A DNA stretch of 64,000 nt, from contig CAZEJK010000005.1 of NCBI GenBank assembly GCA_964512045.1, positions 9,918-73,917 of the forward strand. The letters run 5' to 3'. The position numbers and the translations under genes were made by a program. Origin of the DNA: CAZEJK01 sp964512045 (GTDB lineage: Bacteria > Acidobacteriota > Thermoanaerobaculia > Thermoanaerobaculales > Sulfomarinibacteraceae). Below, piece after piece: positions 35,515-44,600 of this stretch. The notes under the pieces are model-generated. The model had not been told where the DNA came from. It saw only the letters and a program-made list of their open reading frames with translations, and made no database searches. How positions within the stretch are numbered: position 1 is the stretch's first letter; each line of letters begins with the position of its first letter.

Positions 35515-36321
35515 ATGAACGATCTCGACTCTCGTCGTTTGGCGGCGGACGTGGCGCGTCACGTATTCCGGCACCAGGCGGGGTTGCTGCTCGGAGGCCT
35601 TCTTCACAACCTGCGCAGCCCATTGGGCGGCGTCGTGATGCTGGTCTCATACCTGCGGGAGGCTGTGGACAGCGCAGTGGCAGAGGCTCCGAGCGACGTA
35701 CGCGACCTTCTGACGGAGATGCGGGAGCATCTGGTCAACATCGAGAGCTGCTCGGCGTCGGTCGAGGCCATCATCGGAGACATGTCGAGGTATCAGCAGC
35801 GCACTCGCGAGGCAGCAGGTCCGCAGCGGGACCTGAACCTGATCGTGAGCGATGTCGTGGGGGCGCTGCGAGCCGACCTGGACATCAAGCACAGGGTCGA
35901 GATCCGGCTCGAGCTCGATGAAGAACCTCTGTGGGTGGGCGTGTCGCCTGCCGACGTCGTCCAGGTGTTGCTGTGGCTCACCGCCAACGCCCGCGACGCG
36001 GTCCTCAGCCTTGAGGAGCGGGTGGTCGCCGTTCGCACCGGTCGGATGCCGGAGACGCAACGGGTGTGGCTCGAGGTAGCGGACTCGGGGGACGGCCTCG
36101 ACGAAGGTCTCGCCCTGCTCACAGAGCCGTACGCCAGTGGTCGGCAGAGCGATCCTGCAGCCCAGCGGCGCGGCGTTGGAGCCGGGCTCGGTGGCTTCCT
36201 GACCGACTGCATCGTGGAGTCTCTGGGAGGAAGCCTGGAGATCCACACCGGTGACGACGGGACAACGGTGCGGGTGAACCTGCCGGCCGGTGAGCCGGTG
36301 CCGGCGTTGTTGGACGAGTGA
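35515..36321 (+). CDS. Soluble histidine kinase-like protein
   Basis: 268 residues, no membrane segment or sensory domain. The H-box is GGLLHNLRSPLGGVVML, with the phospho-His near residue 30. The ATPase half has the N-box LTANARDAVLSL, the G1 box ADSGDGLDEG and the G2-like GVGAGLGGFLTDCIVESLGG. A helical dimerisation segment (residues 55-105) lies between. The partner response regulator is not adjacent. ATG 35515 is chosen; GTG 35512 is directly upstream. Only a -10-like box sits in front of the gene, suggesting a leaderless mRNA. Confidence 0.8.
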   Translation: MNDLDSRRLAADVARHVFRHQAGLLLGGLLHNLRSPLGGVVMLVSYLREAVDSAVAEAPSDVRDLLTEMREHLVNIESCSASVEAIIGDMSRYQQRTREAAGPQRDLNLIVSDVVGALRADLDIKHRVEIRLELDEEPLWVGVSPADVVQVLLWLTANARDAVLSLEERVVAVRTGRMPETQRVWLEVADSGDGLDEGLALLTEPYASGRQSDPAAQRRGVGAGLGGFLTDCIVESLGGSLEIHTGDDGTTVRVNLPAGEPVPALLDE

Positions 36322-36367
36322 GGCGCACCGCCGGCCGGTCTCCAGATCGCCGGGAGGCGAGGGCGGA

Positions 36368-36394
36368 AATCCGGCTGTCGGGATCGAAACCGGC
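36368..36394 (+). repeat. Diverged R1 repeat piece, copy c
   Basis: AATCCGGCTGTCGGGATCG and the following AAACCGG resemble the right half of R1. It lies in the gap before purH; the TTCGAA core and the TAG end are missing. Confidence 0.5.
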
Positions 36395-36524
36395 GCCAGA
36401 TCCAGCTCCCAGCTCCGCGCTACGGCGGCGCTATGAAGCGTTGTGCCACCTCGCTGTGATGGTTCCTGGAGGCGTGCGCGAGCGCCGTGTAGAATGACGC
36501 CTCACGGTAGGGAAGGAGACTGCC

Positions 36525-38029
36525 ATGAGCCGATACGCCCTGGTATCCGTTTCGGACAAGACGAACCTCGAGATCCTGGCTCCGCGGCTGGGTGAGCTGG
36601 GGTGGACGGTGCTCTCCACCGGCGGAACCGCACGCGCCCTGCGCGAACTCGGCTGCGCGGTGACCGAGGTCTCCGAGCACACCGGTTTTCCAGAGATGCT
36701 CGATGGCCGGGTCAAGACGTTGCATCCGAGAGTGTTCGCAGGTCTGCTGGCGACGGACTCCCACGACCATCAGCGGCAGCTCGAGGAGCACCGGATTCCA
36801 TCGATCGATCTGGTCGTGGTCAATCTCTATCCGTTCCGTGAGACCGTCGCTCGGCCGGAGGTGACACCGCCGGAAGCGGTGGAGCAGATCGATATCGGTG
36901 GGCCGAGCCTGATCCGTGCTGCAGCCAAGAACCACGAGCGCGTCACGGTGGTGGTGGATCCTGCGGACTACCAGAGGGTCGTGGAGACGCTCGCCGATGG
37001 TGGTCCGGATCTGGCCTTGCGACGTGAGCTGGCGGCGGCTGCGTTCGCCCATACGGCTGCCTACGACGCGGCCATCGCCGCAGAGCTCCCCGGGCTTCTC
37101 GGAGGGCAGATGCACGAGGCGGCCAGGGTGGCGGAGGCGCTGCTCGGTTCCGAGCTGAGGCCGTTGCGTTACGGGGAGAATCCGCACCAGCAGGGTGAGC
37201 TGTACGTTCAACAGCCGCCCGCAGGCCTGGCCTCGTGCCGTCAGCATCAGGGCAAGGAGCTGTCGTTCAACAATCTGGGGGACGCCAGCGGAGCCTGGCG
37301 TCTGGTGTGTGACCTTCCGCGTGCGGGCGCTGTCGTCATCAAGCATGCGAACCCGTGTGGGGTGGGTTTGGCAGACGACATGGCCGAGGCGTTCCGCCGT
37401 GCTCGAGCAACGGATCCCGTGTCCGCCTTCGGCGGTGTCATCGCAGCCAACAGACCGGTGGGACGTGCCTTTGCGGAGGCCGTGGTCGAGCAGTTCGCCG
37501 AGGTCGTGATCGCCCCGGCTTACGATGAGGCGGCGCTGGAGGTGCTGGCACGGAAGAAGAACCTGCGTGTTCTCGAAGCCGCTGCCGCCCTCGATGGTGG
37601 CCGCACCATCCGTTCCATTGATGGTGGGTGGCTCGTCCAGGATCTGGACTGCGGATGGGACGCGGAGAGGCGTGAGGTCGTGACCGACACCGCGCCGACG
37701 AGCGAGCAGATGGCAGCCCTCGAGCTGGCGTGGCGGGTGTGCAAGCATGTAGGCTCGAACGCAATCGTTGTTGGTAACGACGAGGCGATCCTCGGTGTCG
37801 GCGCCGGTCAGATGAGCCGCGTCGATGCAGCGCGGATCGCGGTGGACAAGGCCCGCGAGCACGGTCACGATCTCGCCGGGAGCGTGGCGGCCTCGGATGC
37901 GTTCTTTCCGTTCCCGGACGGGATCGAGGCGCTGGCCGCGGCCGGGGTGCGGGCGGTGATCCAGCCGGGGGGGTCGATTCGCGACGAGCNNNNNNNNNNT
38001 TCACCGGTCGTCGGCACTTTCGCCATTAG
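36525..38029 (+). CDS. purH: Bifunctional IMP cyclohydrolase / AICAR formyltransferase, with a short assembly gap near the end
   Basis: Preceded by GGAAGGAG. N-terminal MGS-like cyclohydrolase domain (SVSDKTNLEILAPRL, STGGTARALRELG, DGRVKTLHPRVFAGLL). The AICARFT domain has RYGENPHQQGELY, KHANPCGVG and ASDAFFPFPDGIE. The frame runs to IQPGGSIRDE, then 10 Ns (37990-37999). Directly after them comes TTC ACC GGT CGT CGG CAC TTT CGC CAT TAG = FTGRRHFRH-stop, the expected PurH end. About 14 residues are hidden. E. coli PurH spacing predicts about 41 missing nt, which also fixes the frame. Catalyses the last two steps of IMP synthesis. Confidence 0.95.
37990..37999. other. 10-N assembly gap inside purH
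   Basis: Ten Ns stand for an unsized gap. The preceding codon begins with C at 37989 and the next in-frame codon is TTC at 38000. The missing length must therefore be 2 modulo 3; family spacing suggests 41 nt. Confidence 0.85.
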
Positions 38030-38116
38030 CGAATCAAAACTCCGGATCTTCGAAAATTCGAAGCATGATCGCCGGGGACCGGATGACCGGGATCCGGCTG
38101 TCGGGGCCGGGACCGG
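38027..38116 (+). repeat. Dispersed intergenic repeat R1, copy d
   Basis: Begins at the TAG stop of purH (TAGCGAATCAAAACTCCGG), contains TTCGAAAATTCGAA, and ends GTCGGGGCCGGGACCGG. By eye it differs from copy a (6634-6721) at about ten positions plus a 2-nt indel. Confidence 0.85.
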
Positions 38117-38215
38117 GGTCAGGACCGGAGCCGGGATGCAGCGTGTGCCGCCGCGAGCGACAGGGGACGGTACACTCGTCGGCGGCGACGAGAGATCTGG
38201 CCCGGGAGGACTGTG

Positions 38216-38839
38216 ATGCGAACCGTGCAGGCAATCGTGGTGGCGGCGGTCACGATAGGTGTGCTGCCAGTGTCAGTGTGTGCCGAGGACGATGCCATGG
38301 CTGCCCTCGTCGATGTGCGAGAGGCTCTGCGGAGTGTGGCCACCTGGAAGGTCCCGTTCGAGCAGGAGTACATCCCGGCGGGCTTTACCGAAGGTGATCG
38401 AACGTCGGGCCAGCTGTGGTTGCAGTGGCCTGATCGGATGCTGTTCGTGAGCGGCTCGCCACCCGTGCAATGGCTTGGGCTGGAGGGCCGACGGACGCGC
38501 CTGCTGGATCTGGACGCGGGTACGTGTGAGGACCATGTCTTGACCGACGAGGAGTGGGAGCGGATCCCGCTCGTGGCGGTTCTCGATCCTCAGAGGGCGG
38601 TCGAGCTGTTTACGATCATGCAGGGCCCTGCGGGGGAGATCGTGCTGCTGCCTCGCCAACGGAGTGATCTGGAACGTATCGAGCTGACGGCTCGAGACAA
38701 CGGTCTGCCGGCACAGCTGAAGATCCATGATGGCCAGGGCTCCGTGAACATCTTCGAGTTTCAGACGTGGTCGGCCGCCGACTCCGAAGTGAGCTGGATT
38801 CCCGAGGCTCCCGATAACGTTTCCTGTTTTGGGGAGTAG
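38216..38839 (+). CDS. LolA-like outer-membrane lipoprotein carrier protein
   Basis: 207 residues from ATG 38216 (GGGAGG upstream), with a signal peptide (VVAAVTIGVLPVSVCA). The beta-strand pattern FEQEYIPAGF, SGQLWLQWPDRMLFV, PVQWLGLEGRRTRLLDL and IELTARDNGLPAQLKIHD is that of the half-open barrel of LolA/LolB-type carriers. These shuttle lipoproteins across the periplasm in Gram-negative bacteria. Similarity is structural rather than motif-based, so the precise cargo is uncertain. Confidence 0.7.
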   Translation: MRTVQAIVVAAVTIGVLPVSVCAEDDAMAALVDVREALRSVATWKVPFEQEYIPAGFTEGDRTSGQLWLQWPDRMLFVSGSPPVQWLGLEGRRTRLLDLDAGTCEDHVLTDEEWERIPLVAVLDPQRAVELFTIMQGPAGEIVLLPRQRSDLERIELTARDNGLPAQLKIHDGQGSVNIFEFQTWSAADSEVSWIPEAPDNVSCFGE

Positions 38840-38862
38840 GCAATGGCGGAGCCGGGAGGGGC

Positions 38863-39918
38863 ATGGGTGCTTCAGTGACAGTCGAGGAGAATCGAGGTAC
38901 AGTGCCGGGTGTGATGGGAACCGTTCACGCCCTGAAGCAGAAGCGATTGATGCGAGAGGTCTTCGCGTCGGTGCACGCGAAGCTTGCCGATGTGGACGCG
39001 TTTCTCGACCGCGAGATCTCGAACGCGATACCGATGGTCGGTGAGGTGGCAGGGTACGTGCTGGGCTCGGGCGGGAAACGGGTCCGACCGGCCTTGCTCC
39101 TTCTGGTGAGCCGGATGCTGGCGTACTCCGGAGAGCGCGACGTGCGCTACGGCGCGGTCGTCGAGATGCTCCATTCTGCCACCCTGATGCACGACGACAT
39201 CATCGATGAGGCTGATGTCCGACGCGGGCAGCCGACCGCGAACCGCGAGTTTGGAACCCACCGTACGGTACTGGTTGGAGACTGGTTGTTCGCCTGGACG
39301 ATGCGGCTCTGTCTCGAGGTGGGCGACGTCCAGGTGATGCGGGCGCTGACCGCGGCGACGCTGGCGATGACCGAAGGAGAGATCCTGGCGGAGGAGATGC
39401 GACGCTCGCTGGATGTGAGCGAGGATGTCTACATGGACATCACGCGCCGGAAGACGGCAGAGCTGTTCGCCGCCACGTGCTCGGTGCCAGCTCTGTTCCA
39501 GGCGTCGACGCTGCACTTGACCGAGCAGCTGGCGTCGTTCGGACGCAACCTCGGCATCTGCTTCCAGCTGGTGGATGACGCGCTCGACTACTCGGCATCG
39601 CGCCGTGAGCTGGGCAAGCCGGTGATGGCAGATCTCCGTGAGGGGCGCATGACGTTACCGATGATCTTGCTGCTGCCGCGGCTGGATCGGAGCCGACACG
39701 AGCTCGTTCGCGCCGTCGTCGAGACCGGTGAGCTGGACGATGCTGGCGAGCAGGATCTGCTCGAGGCGATCCGCACCTCGGGCGTGCTCGAGACGACGCG
39801 GCAGCGTGCACAGGCCTACGCAGACCGGGCGATCCATGAGGTGCAGCGGTTTCCTCCTGGAGAGGCGCGGGACATGCTGCTGCGAGCGACCGAGCTGTTG
39901 GTGGATCGGCGGAGCTGA
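38863..39918 (+). CDS. Polyprenyl diphosphate synthase (trans-prenyltransferase)
   Basis: 351 residues. The first aspartate-rich motif is MHDDIIDEADVRRG, the second LVDDALDY; also GGKRVRPALLLL and the TAELFAATC region. It condenses allylic diphosphates with IPP to make the long-chain (C35-C50) side chain of a quinone or a similar carrier. Product length cannot be read safely; the small residues before the first motif (LHSAT) favour a long chain. The first ATG (38863) has a GGGAGGGGC in front; a downstream start near 38914 is also possible. Confidence 0.92.
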   Translation: MGASVTVEENRGTVPGVMGTVHALKQKRLMREVFASVHAKLADVDAFLDREISNAIPMVGEVAGYVLGSGGKRVRPALLLLVSRMLAYSGERDVRYGAVVEMLHSATLMHDDIIDEADVRRGQPTANREFGTHRTVLVGDWLFAWTMRLCLEVGDVQVMRALTAATLAMTEGEILAEEMRRSLDVSEDVYMDITRRKTAELFAATCSVPALFQASTLHLTEQLASFGRNLGICFQLVDDALDYSASRRELGKPVMADLREGRMTLPMILLLPRLDRSRHELVRAVVETGELDDAGEQDLLEAIRTSGVLETTRQRAQAYADRAIHEVQRFPPGEARDMLLRATELLVDRRS

Positions 39919-39933
39919 ACGGGGAGCGCGTCG

Positions 39934-40920
39934 ATGCACGACGAGGTGGCCGTCGTTGGACAGGAGCCGAGACAGGTGAGCCTCCAACGGCGTTGGCGCC
40001 TCGCGGTGCTGCTCGTGCTGGTGGCGGTCATCGCATGGCTGGCGATCCTCCGCGGGGTCGTTCGCCGAGAGATCTTTCACCTCACCGGCGATGCTCAGTG
40101 GATCTGGGCGCGCGATCCTCAGAAGCATCCGCACCCGGTGGCAGTTGAGCTGGTCCGCGAGCTCCATCTCAGCGATCGGCCGGTGCGCGCCACAGCGAAG
40201 ATCTGTGGCGATCCCGAGTACGTTTTGCGGATCAACGGTGCGTTGGTCATGACGGGACGAAACCGTCCGGAGTTCACCCTCGATGTGGTCGCGGTCGATG
40301 ATCTCTTGCGGGCCGGACATAATGTCATCTCGATTGAGGCGCGGAGTGCCTCGGGGATCGGTGGTGTGCTGTTCGCCCTCGACGTCGAGGCGAGCCCGTT
40401 GGGGCGTGCTGCCGGAGATCCGCATGGCCGGAATGTGATCGTCTCCGGTCCACGCTGGTCTGTCCGAGGTGCGCAAGTTGACGCACCATGGGTCTGGGGA
40501 CGGCCTCCAGATCAGCCGTGGTCGTACCCACGTCCGGTGCGGCACGCGCAGCCACTGGTGCAGTCGGCGATCTCCGAACCGGTGCGGCTCGAGCCCCAGG
40601 TGAGCCGCCTCGGAGACGACGGTGCGTGGGAGTGCAACCTGCCGATCGAGCGGGCAGCGGTGCTGCGGGCTGATCTCAGCGACGCGGCAGGCGCGCAGGT
40701 CACAGTATCGTCTCTGCTCGGAGGGCGCGTCACAGTCGAGGTGATCGCGCTGGAAGGGCAGGAGTGGTGGGTGTTCCCAGGGCTCGTCGCGCCCGGGATC
40801 CTCGAGTGGCACGGTAGCCAACCTCCGGACCGGATCGAGCTCGTGGAGATGCCAGCTCCTGCGGAGGACGGTGGCAGGGGAGGCCTGAACGGCGAGCTCG
40901 GCGGTGGGCCGCAACGGTAG
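39934..40920 (+). CDS. Membrane-anchored protein with a jelly-roll-like domain, unknown function
   Basis: 328 residues. A basic N-terminus (LQRRWRLAVLL) and one hydrophobic segment at about 24-40 would anchor it in the inner membrane, with the rest periplasmic. Residues about 55-150 (AQWIWARD, RATAKICGDPEYVLRINGA, GHNVISIEARSASGIGGVLF) resemble the carbohydrate-binding jelly-roll found in front of alpha-L-rhamnosidases. No catalytic domain follows. It starts 15 nt after the prenyl synthase stop and may be co-transcribed with it. Assignment is by fold resemblance only. Confidence 0.6.
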   Translation: MHDEVAVVGQEPRQVSLQRRWRLAVLLVLVAVIAWLAILRGVVRREIFHLTGDAQWIWARDPQKHPHPVAVELVRELHLSDRPVRATAKICGDPEYVLRINGALVMTGRNRPEFTLDVVAVDDLLRAGHNVISIEARSASGIGGVLFALDVEASPLGRAAGDPHGRNVIVSGPRWSVRGAQVDAPWVWGRPPDQPWSYPRPVRHAQPLVQSAISEPVRLEPQVSRLGDDGAWECNLPIERAAVLRADLSDAAGAQVTVSSLLGGRVTVEVIALEGQEWWVFPGLVAPGILEWHGSQPPDRIELVEMPAPAEDGGRGGLNGELGGGPQR

Positions 40921-41019
40921 CGGTTCTGCGAAGGTGCTCGTCCCGTCTCGCCTTGTCGGTGGCGGCACCGGGCTCGCAGTCGGACATCCGGTTGCGGAGG
41001 CTCGTGCTGTACAAGAGGA

Positions 41020-41358
41020 TCAGGAGCACTGGCCGAGCAGTAGCTGGAGTGCCTCGCGCGCGCGCTGGGCATGGGCATGGTCCGAGCCCGGGCCGCAGAT
41101 CCAGAGGACCTTGCGGTAGCACTCCACAGCACCGTCGAGGTTCTCGCGGCAGTGGTGTCGGAGATGTCCTTTCATCAGCCACGCTTCAGTGTTGCGGTGG
41201 TCCACCTCGAGGATCCGGTCGAGGAAGATCTCCGCTGCCGCCCAGCGCTCCTCGGTGATCGCGCGCGCCGCGTGGCGCCGGTACACGCCGATCAGCTCGT
41301 CCGGGTCGCCGGGTAGCGACTGGCGGCGGGCGTTCCGCTTCCGACTCCACCTCCGCAT
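41020..41358 (-). CDS. Small TPR-like protein
   Basis: 112 residues from ATG 41358. One clear tetratricopeptide-style unit, WAAAEIFLDRILEVDHRNTEAWLMKGHL, followed by DGAVECYRKVLWICG and the helix AREALQLLLGQ. The N-terminus is very basic (RRWSRKRNARR). Probably a protein-interaction module. No signal peptide. It stands alone between the jelly-roll protein and dnaE, oriented opposite to both. Confidence 0.65.
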   Translation of the reverse strand: MRRWSRKRNARRQSLPGDPDELIGVYRRHAARAITEERWAAAEIFLDRILEVDHRNTEAWLMKGHLRHHCRENLDGAVECYRKVLWICGPGSDHAHAQRAREALQLLLGQCS

Positions 41359-41419
41359 GGTGCCCAAGATTCCCTTGGAAGGGGCCGTCTGTCAAGGAGA
41401 TGGGGGCTATAGCACCGTG

Positions 41420-41499
41420 GCGACTCGAGCACCCCAATTCTTCGAAAGGGCGAGGCAGCCTCGCCATAGCCGCGATTCGGCTGCCGGGGCCAGGACCGG
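41420..41499 (+). repeat. Diverged R1 repeat, copy e, with hairpin insert
   Basis: GCGACTCGAGCACCCC then ATTCTTCGAAAGGG matches the left half of R1 and TTCGGCTGCCGGGGCC the right half. Between them is the palindrome GGCGAGGCAGCCTCGCC at 41449-41465. Located upstream of dnaE. Confidence 0.55.
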
Positions 41500-41631
41500 T
41501 ACCTGGTCCGGCTCCGGGACTGCTGCGAGGCGTAGTCGCTTGTCGGATCGCACCGTCTCGTCTGCGAGACGAGCTGACTTCGAGGCTCGGTCACATTGAG
41601 TGTCGGCTGGCAGCGGGATGCTCTGGACCGG

Positions 41632-41637
41632 TATGAT
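41632..41637 (+). promoter_or_regulatory. -10-like TATGAT 6 nt before the dnaE start
   Basis: Five of six consensus bases. Transcription would start at or beside ATG 41644, giving a leaderless or nearly leaderless message. A GGAG lies between the box and the start codon. No -35 match seen. Confidence 0.4.
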
Positions 41638-41643
41638 GGAGCC

Positions 41644-44600
41644 ATGACGCAGGGTCGTGAACCGTTCGTGCACCTCCATCTCCACTCTCATTTCTCGCTG
41701 CTCGACGCGACGATCCGCATTCCGCAGCTCGTTGCCCAGGTTGCGGAGATGGACATGCCCGCCGTGGCAGTGACCGATCACGGCAACCTGTACGGTGCGT
41801 ACCAGTTTCACCGTGCGGCACGAAAGGCAGGGCTCCGGCCGGTGGTGGGGTGTGAGGTCTACGTGGCGCCGGGCGACCATCGCGAGCGTAAGCCGGTCTC
41901 GGGGATGCGCAAGCCCTACCACCATCTCGTGCTGCTCGCCGAGAACGAGACTGGCTGGCGCAACATGGTCTGGCTCGTCAGCGAGGGGTATCTGCGCGGC
42001 TTCTATCACCGGCCGAGGATCTCGAAGGAGATTCTTGCAGAACGCTCCCAGGGGCTGATCGGTCTGTCGGCGTGCCTTTCCGGGGAGGTGGCGGCGTACC
42101 TGTTGGACCGCAACCCGAGCGCGGCCCGACGAGTCGCGGAGGAGTACCGAGAGATCTTGGGTCCCGACGGCTTCTTCCTCGAGATCCAGGACCACGGAAC
42201 CGTTGACGAGGAGTTCGTCCGCGAAGGGATGCGCAGCATCTCCGCGGACACCGGGATCCCTCTGGTTGCGACCAACGACTGTCACTTCCATCATCGCGAC
42301 GATGTCTTTGCCCATAAGGTGCTGATCGGCATCGGTCAGAACAAGACGGTCGACGAGCTGCAACGAGCGTACGTGTACAACTCCGAGTACTACGTGAAGA
42401 GTGCTGCGGAGATGGCCGACCTGTTCAGGGAGGATCCGGGTGCGTGCGCGCGTACGGTGGAGATCGCCGAGCGGTGTGACTTCGACTTCACCACTGATGC
42501 GTACCACTTGCCGCGCTGCCCGGTTCCCGAGGGCCATACGCTGGAAAGCTACCTGGAAGAGCTGTCAGTCGGTGGCCTCGAGGCCCGCTTGAGTGACGGA
42601 CGCAGCCGCCGCCACACCGCAGCCGAGTACCACGAACGCTTGGCCTCCGAGCTGGACATCATCAAGGAGATGGGCTTCCCCGGCTACTTCTTGGTGGTCT
42701 GGGACTTCATGAACTACGCCAGGAAAAGTGGGGTCCCAGTGGGGCCAGGTCGGGGCTCGGCAGCCGGTTCCGTGGTGTCGTACGCGTTGCGGATCACGGA
42801 CATCGACCCCCTGGAGTTCGATCTGCTGTTCGAACGGTTCCTCAACCCGGATCGGATCTCCATGCCGGACATCGACATCGATTTCTGCCAGCGACGAAGG
42901 GAAGAGGTGATCGAGTACGTGCGCCGGCTGTACGGTGAGGAGTCGGTCAGTCAGATCGCAACGTTCAATATTCTCAAGGCGAAGTCGGCGGTTCGCGATG
43001 TGGGACGGGTGATGGGTCTACCGTTCGGTCAGGTGGATCAGATCGCGAAGCTGATTCCGGACGAGCTCAACATCACGCTCGACCGGGCTCTGGAGGAGTC
43101 ACCCGAGCTCAAGGACCTCGTGCATGCCGATGGCGAGGTTCGTCAGCTGGTGGAGACCGCCGAGAAGCTGGAAGGGTTGGCGCGCCACTGTGGTGTGCAC
43201 GCGGCGGGTGTCGTCATTGCACCGGAGCCGCTGACGAACCTGGTTCCGTTGAACCGCACGACCCACGACGAGATTGCCACCCAGTTCGACAAGGATGATG
43301 TCGAGGACCTGGGTCTGCTGAAGATGGACTTTCTGGGTCTGAGAACCCTGACGGTGATCTCCGATGCCCTGCACTCGGTCGAGCTCAGCGGCGAGCAGGC
43401 GCCGGATCTGGAGAAGATACCGTTCGACGATCCGGCAGTGTTCGACCTCTTCTGCCGCGGTGATACCGACGGGATCTTCCAGTTCGAGTCCTCGGGGATG
43501 AAGGAGCTGCTGCGCAAGGTGCATCCGAGGGTGTTCGCGGATCTCGCCGCGTTGAACGCCCTGTACCGTCCCGGTCCGATGCAGTTCATCGATGACTTCA
43601 CTGCTCGCAAGCATGGACGCAAGCCGATTACCTATATCTTCCCGGAGCTGGAGGAGATTCTCGGCGAGACGTACGGCATCATCGTGTATCAGGAGCAGGT
43701 GATGCGGATCGCCGTGCGGATCGCCGGCTTCTCGATGGCCCAGGCAGACCTGCTGCGCAAGGCGATGGGCAAGAAGAAGCAAGAGATCATCGCTCGCGAA
43801 GGCGAGACGTTCATCAAGGGCGGAGTTGCCGCCGGCTTTCCGGAAGACAAGGTGCGCAAGCTGTGGGAGCAGATCGTTCCGTTCGCGATGTACGGGTTCA
43901 ACAAGTCACACTCGGTTGCGTACGCCCATGTGGCCTACCTGACGGCGTACCTGAAGGTGCATTACCCAGCGCACTTCATGGCGGCGATGCTCACATCGGA
44001 AGCCGCGAACACCGACAAGCTGGCGATGTACCTGGCGCGGAGCCGCCACATGGGGATCGAGATCTTGCCGCCGGATATCAACGCCTCTCTGAACATGTTC
44101 ACCGTCGAGCCCGGAGGGATCCGGTTCGGTTTGGTGGCGGTCAAGGGGGTGGGTGGCGCGGCCGTCGAGGCGATCCTGCACGCCCGACAGGACCAGGGCG
44201 GCTTCACCGGCGTCACGCATTTCCTCCAGTCGCTGCCGGCGCGCGCCGCCAACCACAAGGTGATCGAGTGCCTCGCCAAGGCCGGGTGCTTCGATCAGTT
44301 CGGGCTGTCCCGTGGCGCACTCCTCAACAACCTGGATCAGCTCATGGAGGCTGCTGCGAGCGAGCGAGAGCAGCGTGAGCTCGGTCAGAGCTTGCTGTTC
44401 GAGGAGCTGGGTGCGGACAGCTACGAGAACGGTCTTCGGGGGGGTCCCGAGGTGGATGCGGTGACGCGGCTCGCATGGGAGCGCGAGGTCTTGGGGTTCT
44501 ACCTCTCCGGACATCCGCTGGACCGCTACCGTCCCCAGCTCCGCCGCTTCTCGGACTGTGAGATTGGCCAGCTTGCAGAACGTGCCAACGGCGACGGGCC

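Noticed and set aside
41449..41465. Perfect GGCGAGGC-A-GCCTCGCC palindrome as a terminator or operator
   Set aside because: The loop is too small, it lies inside a diverged repeat, and no gene ends just before it.
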